A stretch of DNA of 64,000 nt from Azadirachta indica. Lineage: Eukaryota; Streptophyta; Magnoliopsida; Sapindales; Meliaceae. Within the stretch, counting starts at the first letter, position 1, and every line of letters starts with the position of its first letter. The notes under the pieces are model-generated. The model did no database searches. It was not told the DNA's origin and saw only the letters and a program-made list of their open reading frames with translations. Location of the stretch: contig CM040448.1 of assembly GCA_022749755.1 (NCBI GenBank), forward strand, positions 1,918,481 through 1,982,480, given 5' to 3'. The position numbers and the translations under genes are program-made. Positions 1 to 10,408 of the stretch are shown piece after piece.

Positions 1-2065
1 ACAAACAGCATGGTGCATGACGATGCCTGCGGCAACCGAAACATTAAAAGAGTCCACCATGCCTTTCATTGGAATACTGCAGTGTAAATCTGACAGTTTC
101 AAAGCCTCGTCACTTATCCCCCTGATAAGGAATAACAACCTCAACTAGTATTAAAATTCCAAAAAGATAAAAATTATAAGGATGGTTTCTATGAGCCAAA
201 GGAGATTAAAGCCCTATGCAAATTTGATTACCTATTTTCATTTCCCACCACTATTGCTGTCGGGCATGACCAATCCATGTCATAAATGGATACCTAAGCA
301 AAGCACTGAAATGTACGTCAATGTGTTTCCAGTTGAAGAACTTCAGACTACTATTTTTGTCAATGCTGTCAAACTATGTTTACTAAGAACAAGGTCCATT
401 TGCAAACAGTTAATAGGCAATATTGGTGAATATGAAACAGAAGCAAGATTCATAAATACCGCATCCATTCCCACATGTGTTGTAGCTATTTGGTAACCAC
501 GGGACTTTAAAACACTAAAGCACTCTTGGGGAGAGTCCCACAGTTCAATATCCAGCCATTTCTCAGCACCCATGCTAACATGACGATTTTCTCTGTACCT
601 GCAAGACCAAATGCAAGTGATGTTGAGAAATCTATAAAGTACAATTCACATTTTAGTCACAAGGACCGCAATTTTCTCAGCCATTTCTCAGAACCGACAA
701 TTCCTCCCCTCCCCTCCCCACCTCCACCCCCAAGATAAAGTACAATAAACCTTTTTAGTCACAAAGGGCAAGCCCATGGTAAGACATTATGGAACCTTAT
801 AGCAGAATTTGTGCATAGAACATTATAGGACAAAATCAACCATCTAGTTTCATGAGATGCCTATGCATTTAGTCTATTACATAATTGAACCAAACATGCT
901 ATTGCACTCATAAGGTATGCAATGCTACACAAACACATAATCCTAGCAATCACAAAACAACCAATACTCTTTAAAAATTGACAATAAATGTAAGGAAGCA
1001 CAATCAAACCTCTAAAAATTAGTTGTTTATCATCAAAACCAAAGCTCTTCTGAAAGAAACCAAACATGACAAGTAAACCAAATCAACCACAAGCAACTAT
1101 TTATCTTATCTTCATTCCAATAACCGTTATCGACATTCTGAACCCATAGATCAAATATCCAGACTCATTTATGAAATTTATTTTCATCAATATATACAAA
1201 CCAGTACAGATTTAAAAATGCTCTAGTGAAAACACAATCAAAATCAAAATTATTTCGAATACATACTAAATTACCACTGAAACACCAAATCACAACAAAC
1301 AATGATCCATAAAGAAAAATAAAACAATCTATAAACAAACCACTTTTCACCTCAAACTTCGTTGCACCTTTTCGAGCTGTTACATGAGACAACATGAACG
1401 GATTGCACCCCAAGGGCATCTGCAGACCGAAACGTTGCCGAAACATTCCCAAAATCACTGAGCCCTTCCACCACCAAGCACACAGAATAGCTCCGGTTTT
1501 TCACCACATTCATAAACTTTTCCTTCCTCCCCTCCATCAAATGTGGCGCCACCGCCTCCACAACCTCACCGCTAGTCAAACACACGTTTCCACACCTATA
1601 CCTATCCAAATAGGGAAACCAACCTTTCTTTTTCAATGATTCCTCGCTCTCACCTCCATCACTCAACACAGACCTCCTCTCCATTTTCATTAACTGGGTC
1701 ACATCATCTGGGTCTGCAAGTAACTTTTCCACGTTGTCCTTGGACGACGTGTCATTTTCGTCGTCCATCAAAATGTTACCTACACTATTACTACTTTCAA
1801 GAGAAATTGCTGCTTGCACAGTACCATATCGTCTTGTACGGACAGTGTACGAACTACTGGACCCTATCAAAGTTCAAATAAAGTGAGTAATCAAAAAATC
1901 AAAGCTCGAATGCATGCATATGAATATACTTACTGACATACGCATGGATGTACCTTGTTTTGGGGGACGAAGGAAGAGAGAAGGGAAGGATTTTGGTGGA
2001 AAAGAGTGGAGATTTGACTCGAAGGAGGTCAGAGATGTACGGATTAGGGTTTTGCAGGCGCTCAT
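1..2065 (-). CDS. SpoU/TrmH-family tRNA/rRNA 2'-O-methyltransferase (C-terminus off the left edge)
   Basis: Spliced gene: complement(join(<1..121, 232..293, 460..598, 1368..1863, 1954..2065)); 310 codons fall in the window and frame phases close at every junction. Exon 1 (MSACKTLIRTSL..., Ser-rich) looks like an organellar transit peptide. SpoU family marks appear in order: SDFGNVSATFRSADALGV (motif 1-like) at the end of exon 2, VVGNENRG spanning exons 4/5 (motif 2, SAM/knot region), and IPMKGMVDSFNVSVAAGI in exon 5 (motif 3). The family methylates ribose 2'-OH of tRNA or rRNA using S-adenosylmethionine through a trefoil knot. The 62-bp exon 4 is easy to miss; it restores the VSIYDMDW...NEN stretch. 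From memory it resembles Arabidopsis At5g26880. Substrate RNA and compartment are inferred only. Confidence 0.85.
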
Positions 2066-2760
2066 CTTCGTGGTTTGGCGCCAAAATTGGAGGTAATTTC
2101 ACTGAGTTTTTCGTGAGAGGTTTATCAGTGGGCAGGGCTTTAGGGAATTTCCTGCCGTGGATGAAGATAGAGTTAAACGGCAGCGTTTATCATTTCACTC
2201 ATAAGTCCAAACGACGCCGTTGGTCTTTTCCAGAGGTTTTGTCTCGTTCATTTAAAAAAACAAAATTCTTTTAAATGCAATTCCTGGTTCATTTCATCTT
2301 AGGCTTCTTCATATGTTCTCTTATGATATTATAATTTTTAAGGAAAAAAATTTGTAAAGCGTAATAGACTAAAAATTAGTAATGCTTAATAGATTAACTA
2401 ACTGGTGGGCCTATTTGAGATTAAAAAACAAAAAAAACTAAATATTAAATATTAAATATTAAATATTAGTAAAACAAATGAGTAGATTCTACGATAATTT
2501 AATTTATCAAACATTTTTTTTTAACTTTATTTTTAAAATAAAGTCAAAGTGGAACAATATCACATATAACTTTTACTTAAAATAATAAATTTTACTCACT
2601 GTTGTAGTTCAAACTTTCTTGGCTTTCAAGTAAGTAAAATCTGCTGACTGCTTTAGCTAATTGTCCATTTCACAAGCTTCCAAATTCAATGCCAGCGGGT
2701 CATGAAAGCATATTCTATGGAGAAATTTGAATGAAAGTTGCCAGATTTGACTCACTGTGT
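2066..2760. other. Intergenic region between divergent SpoU and UGT genes
   Basis: This stretch holds the two promoters and no convincing ORF. It becomes very AT-rich after about 2300. Four tandem copies of the 7-mer aaatatt lie at about 2440-2467. The open frame at 1948-2274 on the plus strand is antisense to SpoU exon 1 plus leader and is not believed to be coding. Confidence 0.6.
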
Positions 2761-2770
2761 CTATATATAC
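2761..2770 (+). promoter_or_regulatory. Probable TATA box of the UGT gene
   Basis: The sequence ctatatatac sits 51-60 bp before the ATG at 2821 and only 18-27 bp before the upstream in-frame ATG at 2788. A plant TATA box usually sets the transcription start about 25-35 bp downstream. The first ATG would then lie at or upstream of the mRNA start, which favours 2821 as the true initiation codon. Confidence 0.5.
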
Positions 2771-2820
2771 ATACGCAATAAACATGTATGGATATTATGC
2801 AAACCAAATTTTCTTCTAAA

Positions 2821-4239
2821 ATGGCAAATTCCAGTGAGCTAACACCTTCTCCACACATAGCTCTACTTCCAAGTTCTGGCATGGGTCATCTGACACCATT
2901 CCTGCGGCTGGCGGCTTTACTTGCTGCAAATGGTGTCAAGATCACCTTCATCACTCCATATCCAACAGTGTCACTCGCCGAGTCACAGACTTTGTCCCAG
3001 TTCTTCTGTAACTTCCTGCAGATTAAGCAAGAAAAACTTCATCTGCTTTCACTCGACAATATTTCTGCAAATTCGGAAGCAGCAGACCCGTTTTACTACC
3101 ATATTGAAGTCACGCGACGTTCATGTCATCTTCTCTCTTCTCTTCTACCTTCACTTTCTCCTCCTCTATCTGCTATTATCACAGACATGAGCTTGACTGC
3201 CACAGTAGTTCCCATCACTAAAGCCCTTAACATTCCTAACTACATTTTCTTCACATCGTCTGCTAAAATGTTGACACTTTTTGTATCCTTCCATTCACTA
3301 TTTGGCTCAAAAGCTAACACAAACTTACACGAGATGGATGGTATTGAGATTCCAACACTGGAGCCCATACCCAAATGTTGGATCCCTCCACCACTTTTAC
3401 AAAATAAGAATGATCTCCTGAAAGCTTATATCATTGAGAACGGTAAGAAAATGACAGAATCAGACGGGATTCTTGTCAACACTTCAGAGAGTATTGAACA
3501 ACAGACTTTGGCATCACTAAATGGTGATAAAGTCATTGAGGGAATCCCATCAGTTTTCGCCGTTGGGGTGCTTCCACCATCTGGTTTTCAGAAGACTAAG
3601 ACATTAGCATGGCTTGATGATCAAGCAATTGGATCCTTGCTCTACGTTAGCTTCGGCAGCAGGACTGCTCTGCTGAGGAAGCAACTTAGAGAGCTGGGTG
3701 ATGGCTTGGTGAGGAGTGGTTATAGCTTTCTGTGGGTCATTAAAGTTAAGAAAGTTGATCGAGAAGATGACGAACAATTGCGAGATATAATTGGAGATGA
3801 ACTAATGGAGAGCGTCAACCAAAAGGGACTTGTGGTGCGGCATTGGTTGGACCAAGAGAACATATTAAGACACCCAGCCATAGGAGGGTTTTTGTCTCAC
3901 TGTGGGTGGAATTCAGTGACTGAAGCTATATGGTATGGTGTGCGGGTATTAGCATGGCCTCAACATGGGGATCAGAAGATTAATGCAGATTTAGTAGAGA
4001 GGATTGGAATGGGGATATGGCCGAAGAGTTGGGGATGGGGAGGAGAGGTCATAGTGAAGGGGGAGCAGATTGCTGAAAAGGTTAGGGAATTGATGAGGAA
4101 TGAGTTATTGAAAACGCAAGCAAGGAGCATCAGAGAAGAGACTAGGACAGGAATGGAACCAGGTGGGAGATCAAAAAAGGGATTGACTGAGCTCACTGAG
4201 ACGTGGAAGAAAGAGCGAAGTTGCAAATGTCCAAAATGA
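2821..4239 (+). CDS. UGT708-type UDP-glycosyltransferase, probable flavonoid/dihydrochalcone C-glucosyltransferase
   Basis: Intronless family-1 glycosyltransferase of 472 aa from the ATG at 2821; an in-frame ATG at 2788 would add 11 residues. Visible marks, numbered from 2821: N-terminal SSGMGHLTPF with presumed catalytic His23, its partner Asp in ITDM (Asp122), a DPF tripeptide at 89-91 of the kind reported for plant C-glycosyltransferases, and a complete 44-residue PSPG UDP-sugar box (342-385) starting WLDQENIL, containing HCGWNS and ending HGDQ. The whole chain reads like UGT708 proteins (for example the ALLP-GMGHLTPFLRLA start and WPQHGDQKINA), which C-glucosylate 2-hydroxyflavanones or dihydrochalcones; citrus has such enzymes. 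Substrate and C- versus O-specificity are inferred. The C-terminus RSCKCPK looks unusual. Cytosolic, no signal peptide. Confidence 0.9.
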   Translation: MANSSELTPSPHIALLPSSGMGHLTPFLRLAALLAANGVKITFITPYPTVSLAESQTLSQFFCNFLQIKQEKLHLLSLDNISANSEAADPFYYHIEVTRRSCHLLSSLLPSLSPPLSAIITDMSLTATVVPITKALNIPNYIFFTSSAKMLTLFVSFHSLFGSKANTNLHEMDGIEIPTLEPIPKCWIPPPLLQNKNDLLKAYIIENGKKMTESDGILVNTSESIEQQTLASLNGDKVIEGIPSVFAVGVLPPSGFQKTKTLAWLDDQAIGSLLYVSFGSRTALLRKQLRELGDGLVRSGYSFLWVIKVKKVDREDDEQLRDIIGDELMESVNQKGLVVRHWLDQENILRHPAIGGFLSHCGWNSVTEAIWYGVRVLAWPQHGDQKINADLVERIGMGIWPKSWGWGGEVIVKGEQIAEKVRELMRNELLKTQARSIREETRTGMEPGGRSKKGLTELTETWKKERSCKCPK

Positions 4240-4462
4240 ATCTTCTGTTTACAGTGCATAATTACGAGTTCAGTTTGGATGCAAACATGCAATTACTTGA
4301 CCCAAGCAGACGAAAATCAAGACATCATCTCGACAAAGCTATAAGCAAAATCTTACTTGCATAAACAGAAAATAATAAGAAATGAACAGAACTTTCTCAT
4401 TTATCATTTGTTTGAGTTCTGCTGTAAAAAGTTCTAAGTTTTCTGTTTCCAGGAACTGAAAA

Positions 4463-6209
4463 CTATGCCTTTGAAGCAGGAAGTGCAGTCTTCAAAATAA
4501 CATCAAAGGATATTCCATTCTCCTGCAGTCGTTGTTGAAGATCTGTCGCGCCAAAGACAATTCCAGGGGGAAGAACACCGCCATTGGGTAGATTTTTGCG
4601 ATGACTTAGAACAATAAGAGCACATTGAACAAGTACTATTGGTGTTGTCAAATAGGCAAGCTCAGGACCCATAACTCTTGTTACTATTTCCATGTCAGGT
4701 TTTGAGCTCCCTTGAGATACAAATCTGCTGTCACTGAAGCCATGTCCAACGAACCACATCTTAAATGAAGCACTTTTCACTTCGTCTTCAGAAGGGCCAT
4801 TCTTCTTGAAAAAACCAAGGCTGAAAATGGAAGGAAATTTCAAGAGAAGCCACCTCCCTAAAGCAAATGTACTGAAGATTCCAATGGTTATCAGAACTGC
4901 CATAAATACAAAAATGCTAACCAAAGATTTAAATCCTATGTTCACCCCAAAATGAGATGGCTTAACTGATGTCCAGAAACTCTCTCTCCTTTCAATCTGT
5001 TCACTGTTCTCTTTAACCCCGGGAAGACCATGAGAGTTCTCTGTCAAAATCGAGAGAGTTCTTTGGATGAGCAATGAATCTGCCGATGGTAGCTTTAGTG
5101 TCCAAGCACCAATCTTCTTCTGAAATTCTATAACTGGCCATTTTGGTGGTGCTGGACCAATCTACAAACATATGAAGAAAATTTAACATCAATGTGCAGT
5201 TTATGATACAAAAGAGCAAGAATTTGCTAATGTTATAGATGTTTCAGACAAATCCATTCCCAATTCATGCACCAAATTCAACCTCCAAACTATTCACAGC
5301 ACTAACACTCGCTAGAATATCCAACATTTCGTACAAATTCTATGAAAAATGAACCAGACGATGTTCTCACCACCGGCCTCGGCTTCTTACTTCTCGACTG
5401 CATTAGCTCCTGCGATTTCTGTGCATTGGCCACACCCATAACTGTTGACTCATATGTCCCGAAATTTAGAACAAGTCTTTTATCTGATTGCAAGCTCAAA
5501 TAGGACTCAATCCTATTTGGTGCTGCAGGGTCTTTCCACTGCCTAACATTGAACATAAGTCCCAATTCAACTGGAACCGAAAGAAATGCACATGCAGAAA
5601 TCACCAAAGAACCAGTCTCCATAGCCTTTTCGTGGTACTTTACCTCCATACGTTCCATGAAGTCGGCCTCCCCACATATATCCAAATAATGACACCTATT
5701 CAAAGTTTTCTTTAAGAAGTTACAATAAAAGTAAAATAGATCCATCCCAAACTCAGTTGAACTGAGCATTGCTGGATGCAAGATTGCAATGATATTTACA
5801 GCATGTAACTAAAAACTAAGTAAGTCAAATACAAACACAAAACAAAATGGGCAGAATCCATCAAACCTTACCCAGAATTAACGCAGGCCGCCACCACATG
5901 CTCGCCAAGGAGACCAAAAGGGCCAACACAGTTGAGGATGAGCTTGGTCTGAGAGCAGAGGCGGAGGAGGGATGATGGGTCAGTGTTATCAGCAGTAAGG
6001 AGAGGAATTGGGGGCGGCAGGTTAGGTTGAGCCGCCCATTGGAGTGCTTGGGCAAGTTTGGTTGGGTTGCGCCCAGCCAGAGCAAGAGTTTTGAGAGGAG
6101 AAGAAGGTGAGTTGAGGAACTTTAAAGCTTCTCTGACCACATACTTGCCAGTGAAGCCTGAAGCTCCGAGAATAATTATGTCGTACTGAGGCTTCCGTTT
6201 TTCGTGCAT
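4463..6209 (-). CDS. Saccharopine dehydrogenase-like oxidoreductase, tandem copy A (divergent)
   Basis: Complement(join(4463..5161, 5371..5695, 5872..6209)), 453 aa; phases close. Resembles the plant protein named mitochondrial saccharopine dehydrogenase-like oxidoreductase (At5g39410 type, similar length). N-terminal Rossmann motif LGASGFTGKYVV binds a dinucleotide; a central LDICGE-FMERM segment follows; a hydrophobic segment near ITIGIFSTFALGRWLLL could lie in a membrane; the C-terminal block ends PPGIVFGATDLQQRL. Despite the name, this family is not shown to make saccharopine, and plant members have been found on lipid droplets and plastoglobules. Compared with copies B and C it has changed conserved positions: CAFLSVPVELG for CGFDSVPAELG, GEADF for GEPEF, FGLLGEH for YRLFGEP. 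It still has an open frame and good splice sites, so it is a divergent gene rather than an obvious pseudogene. Confidence 0.85.
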
Positions 6210-6809
6210 GTTTGGTGGAATGTGAATGTGAATGTGAAGAGCTGGGAAATGATTTGATTGAGAGGTTACTCCATTTTGCAGAGATTACTGGTCTCACTAG
6301 TTCAGTTGTGTCTATTAGTTTATTTATATATTGGTAGTCAACTATATAGAAAGAGTTAAAATAGAGAATTAAATAATACGGTACATGTTTGACCCCATTT
6401 TTAATTTGATTGAAGGTTGCTAGCCATATTTGACTCAACAGACAAAAGGTACAGACCAGGCAAGTACTTGAAAAATATGGTTGGGCATTGCATTTCACAT
6501 TCTGTTTTGCCTTCTAAAATGGCAGAAGATTAACGCATTTTGGTATGCAAAGTAAACGGAAAAATATCTCCTGTTTTTTAAGAATTCAAAATTGAACTTC
6601 GGATTGTGAACTGTAAAAACCAAATCATCATTACAAGATCGAATTGAGATAGCGAATCAAGACATTATCTTGTGAAAGCCATTAGGAATCTGGTATGCAT
6701 AAACAGATTATAAAAAGAAATTAATAGAATGTCTCATTTATTATTTGCTGGAGTTCCTAGAGTAAAAAGCTAATATTTCTCTGTTTCCTGAAAATGAAAA
6801 CTATACCAG
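6210..6809. other. Spacer between tandem copies A and B
   Basis: About 600 bp, AT-rich, holding the copy A promoter and leader and the copy B 3' region. The copy A leader (gtgaatgtgaagagct...) is shared with the leader of the collapsed copy near 10020. I see no further gene. Confidence 0.5.
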
Positions 6810-9363
6810 TTAAGGGGAAAGTACACTCCTAGAAATAACATCAAAAGAAATTCCATTCTCTTGCAGTCGTTGTTGGAGATCTGTTGCGCCAAAGACAATT
6901 CCAGGGGGAAAAACTCCTCCATGAGGTAGATTTTCACGTTGACACAGAAGAATAAGAGCACATTGAACAAGTATTATGGGTGTCGTCAAATAGGCAATCT
7001 CAGGTCCTGAAACTCTTGTTATTATTTCCATGTCAGGTTTTGAGTCCCCTTTTGAAACAAGATTGCTGTTACTATAACCGTGTCCAACAAACCACATCTT
7101 AAATGCAGCACTTTTCACCTCATCTTCAGAGGGACCTTTCTTCCTGAAAAATCCAAGGCTGAAAAACGAAGGAAATTTTAACAGAAGCCATCTTCCAAAA
7201 GCACTTCCACTTAAGAATCCAATGAACCTCCCAACTACGATGAACCGATAGATTCCTAACAAAGATTTAGCTCCTATTTTTACTCCAAAATGAGCTGGCT
7301 TCACTGTTGACCAGAAAGCCTCTCTCTTTTCTTTCGCTTCAGAACTCTCATTAGCCCCAGGAATGCCACCAGGGTTTTCTGTCAAAACTGAAAGAGTTCT
7401 TCGAACAACGGTAGCATCTGCCGAAGGTAGCTTGACAGCCGAAAGACCAATCTTCTTCTGGTGTTCTATCATTGGCCCCCTTGGAGGAGGTGGACCAGGA
7501 ATCTGCAACCATCGAAGTGAATTTAACCCTAGTGTACAGCTGACAGTCCAAATGTGCAAAAAAGAGTAAAAGTTACAATAATTAAGTTCCCTCATAGAAC
7601 TATGGCAAGAGCAGAGGCAACTCTGGATTGTGACAATCAAGTAATGCTGGGATCGAATTAAGCTAGGAACAAGAAATGAAGAATTATTGGACACTGCCTC
7701 CAAATGGTTGGTTTAAACTTAATACAGATGCTTCAACAGATGTGTCAAGGAAGATGGCAGGATTTACAGTAATTCAGAATGAAAATGGAAGAATTACGGC
7801 AGCAGCTTTAAGCAATTCTTGTTTCCAAGGAGATGTGGAATATGTGGAAGCAGAAGTAGTTAACTATGGTATTTAAATAAGGATTTTGGCTTGACCCCTC
7901 CTATCATAGTGACAGACTCAAAAAATGTGGTCAGATTTATTATGGGTAAAGAAGGGAGTAGAAAGGAAATTTATTGGGTTATTTCAGAGATTCAAGAACT
8001 CATCAAAGATAGGTACTGTTTTGAAGTGTGTCATATTTCAATAGTCTGTAATTTAGTTGCCCACAACTTAGCTAATCTTGCTTTAAAGCACCAAAACTCT
8101 GTAACCTGGCTGGAAAATTTTTCAGCAGAGATAGCTGGCTTATTGTAATCTTCTTTCTCTAAGGGAATAATCTTTCAGAAAAAAAAAAAAAAGGAGTTAC
8201 AATAATTCGGAGGCTTACACATACTAATAACATAAGCGGGGATTTTTTCAGTACATTCTGCAATCTTTACCAAAGATGAAATGTGAAATTGACAGAGAAG
8301 AGAGTGATTTCAACTACAATTGATTCCAATATAATTGAAAAATCCTAAGTGGATTCATCAGAATGCCGATCATGACTATGCAGAATCAAATCAATCACGC
8401 TTACATGAAAGGCTAAGCATGTACTCATAGTCAATATCCTAGCTTTTGCAATCACATAATGATGAAAAGAGAGAATTATGAAAACTCATTTGTAGACTCA
8501 AACACTCAATTGGGAAATTGCAACATGCACAGAAGCTAAATTCTCACCAGTGGCCTTGCTCTTTTGGGTCTTGATCGCCTCAGCTCCTGCAACTTCTGTG
8601 TATTGGCTACACCCAAAACTGCTGACTCATATGTGCCGAAATTTCCAACAATTCTTTTATCAGATTCCAAGCTCACATATGCCTCAACCCGGTTTGGCAC
8701 TGCCGGAGATTTCCACTGCCTGGAATTGAACATTAGCCCTAATTCAGCTGGAATTGAATCAAACCCGCATGCAGAAACCATCAAAGAACCAGTTTTGAGT
8801 GCCTCCTCATGGTACTCGGCCTCCATTCTCTCCATAAACTCAGGCTCCCCACATATGTCCAAGTAATCACACCTATAAAAAATTAACCAAATGAAAAATT
8901 ACAAGACTGATTTGTTATTAACATGAATGGAAAATTGGAAAAAAAAAAGCATTAATTGCTCATTTATTTTTCTACTTGAAATCTGCATAGATCTAGATGT
9001 CTGAATGTATGTAGAGAATGCAAACCCGGAATTGGCGCAGGCAGCGGCGACGGCCTCGCCGAAGAGGCGATAGGGGCCAACGCAGTTGAGAACGAGCTTG
9101 GTTTGGGAGCAGAGGCGGTGGACCGAAGGTGGGTCAGAGATATCGGCAGTGAGAATAGGAATAGAAGGCGGTGGGCTGGGATAAGCCGCCCATTGGAGAG
9201 TTTGTGCAAGTTTTTTAGAGCTGCGGCCCGCCAAAGCCAGAGATTTGAGCGGGGAAGAAGGAGCATTGATGAACTTCAAAGCTTCCCGGACTACGTACTT
9301 GCCGGTGAAGCCGGAGGCTCCCAGGATTAGAATATCATACGGAGGAGTCTGCATTGCTTGCAT
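6810..9363 (-). CDS. Saccharopine dehydrogenase-like oxidoreductase, tandem copy B
   Basis: Complement(join(6810..7502, 8548..8872, 9026..9363)), 451 aa; exon lengths 693/325/338 match copy C closely and phases close. Rossmann motif LGASGFTGKYVV near residue 14, the conserved SACGFDSIPAELG block in exon 2, and the C-terminal PPGIVFGATDLQQRLQENGISFD block in exon 3. A hydrophobic segment (FIGFLSGSAFGRWLLL) may anchor it to a lipid surface or membrane; a soluble or mitochondrial site is equally possible from sequence. Intron 2 (7503..8547) is enlarged to 1045 bp by a LINE fragment on the opposite strand; splice signals on both sides are intact. Function is assigned by family only. Confidence 0.88.
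7571..8207 (+). mobile_element. 5'-truncated LINE (non-LTR retrotransposon) with RNase H remnant, 13-bp target-site duplication
   Basis: The 13-mer agttacaataatt occurs at 7571-7583 and again at 8195-8207, flanking an insert of about 611 bp that ends in a run of 14 A at 8179-8192, the hallmark of target-primed reverse transcription. Inside, two frames (7676-7876 and 7891-8148) encode the plant LINE RNase H domain: NTDAS and VTDSKNVV acidic residues, YVEAEVV, and NLVAHNLANLA near the end. A stop after about residue 66 separates the two frames, so the copy is dead. It sits antisense in intron 2 of copy B; the paralogous intron in copy C (near 11150) is an empty site. Confidence 0.9.
7676..8148 (+). 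pseudogene. LINE ORF2 C-terminal RNase H fragment
   Basis: Two adjoining open stretches, separated by a stop and a frame change between 7876 and 7891, encode an RNase H-like fold of the kind at the C-terminus of plant LINE polyproteins. Recognisable marks are GWFKLNTDAS, then VTDSKNVVRFI, EIYWVISEIQ and VAHNLANLAL, with WLENF near the end. No reverse transcriptase or endonuclease domain is present because the element is 5'-truncated. Confidence 0.8.
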
Positions 9364-9795
9364 CGTTTCGGAGAATGAATACGAGATCGAAGAGCTGATA
9401 ACTGGTTGGGTTTTAAATTAGATTTTAGAAAATTGATTTTAACTAGGGGAAGGTTACTGTTAAAAATTCTCCTTAAAAAAAAATTAGATTTAAATTTTGG
9501 TACCGTTGAAAATCTCCCATTGTATTGTGGTTGGTAGTTCAGGTAGTTGACCGGTATTTAAATGTAGAAATTTGCTCATTTTTGCAGGTATTAGTGTGGT
9601 TAAAAAAAATGTAGAAAACGGATACGCCATGAGTGAAACCAAAGTTAGCTCTGCTGATCATTAATTGCTCCTGGAAAATGGTACTACTGGTATTATGAAG
9701 TACGATTCCAGGAGCAGTTAAAGAAATTTAATAATATTGTTGACCAAAATTACATGCAGACTGTAAAGATGCACACTTGAAATTTCTGATACAAA
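9364..9795. other. Copy B promoter region with a short foldback
   Basis: This is AT-rich DNA upstream of copy B. An inverted repeat lies at 9662-9676 / 9706-9720 (taattgctcctggaa against ttccaggagcagtta, 14 of 15 paired), and pairing continues inward through aatggtact/agtacgatt. No gene is seen. Confidence 0.5.
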
Positions 9796-10009
9796 GAATT
9801 TACAATATCAGGGCAACGAAAGCACGTTGAATTAGTACCATTGGACCATATGCCCATCTCAGGCCCCATAACTCTTTGTTATTAAGCTCCGTTTGGATTC
9901 AGGAAGTTCGAAGGCTCCCCGACTACATACGTGCGTGTGAAGGTTGACGCTCCGAGTCCGAGGATTATTATGTCATGTATCGAGACATCTGGGTTTGTTG
10001 CATGTTGAC
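9796..10009 (-). pseudogene. Collapsed fourth copy of the saccharopine dehydrogenase-like gene
   Basis: Read on the minus strand, a start-proximal piece from about 10005 to 9915 matches the first exon of copies A-C (a degraded form of the DIIILGASGFTGKYVVREALKFLN region, with frameshifts and an early stop). It is fused directly, near 9900, to a piece of the last exon matching ITRVMGPEIGYITTPIILIQCALIVL (about 9895-9796). Everything between is missing, including exon 2 and both introns. The leader upstream (10010-10070) still resembles that of copy A. It cannot encode a functional protein. Confidence 0.85.
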
Positions 10010-10408
10010 TTGGGAGTGAATGTGAAGAGCTTGTAAGTGGTTTGATTGCGTGATTTAGCCATTTTTGAAGAGATTATGGTTTAAATGGCCATTTCTACTC
10101 CAAGCACTACTGCTATAATAAAGTTCCATTTAAAAGTTTTTAACACTATCTACATTTCTCTGATGCAAATGCAGGGTATTAACTTACCCAAGAGAAAATG
10201 ATGGCATCAGAATATATTGTGTGAACTGTAATATCAAACTAGGAAATGAAAAAGCAATTGCTTAACACAAGCAGACACAGATTCAAATCAACACATGATC
10301 GCATCAAAGCTACAAGAAATCAACAGAAATTATAACTTGTTATGATTGCCAGAGATCTGGGATAAAAGTTCGACGCTCTCTGTTTCCTGGAAGTGGAACT
10401 TTTGCTTG

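Noticed and set aside
182..573. Plus- and minus-strand open frames overlapping 182-573
   Set aside because: They are shadows or read-through of SpoU exons 3 and 4 and the introns between; only the spliced minus-strand model restores the SpoU motifs.
1914..2274. Plus-strand open frames opposite SpoU exon 1
   Set aside because: Antisense to a transit-peptide exon and its leader, with no domain features.
2788..2820. Upstream in-frame ATG of the UGT gene
   Set aside because: It lies too close to the TATA box to be comfortably inside the transcript; UGT708 proteins start near the second Met. Kept as an alternative only.
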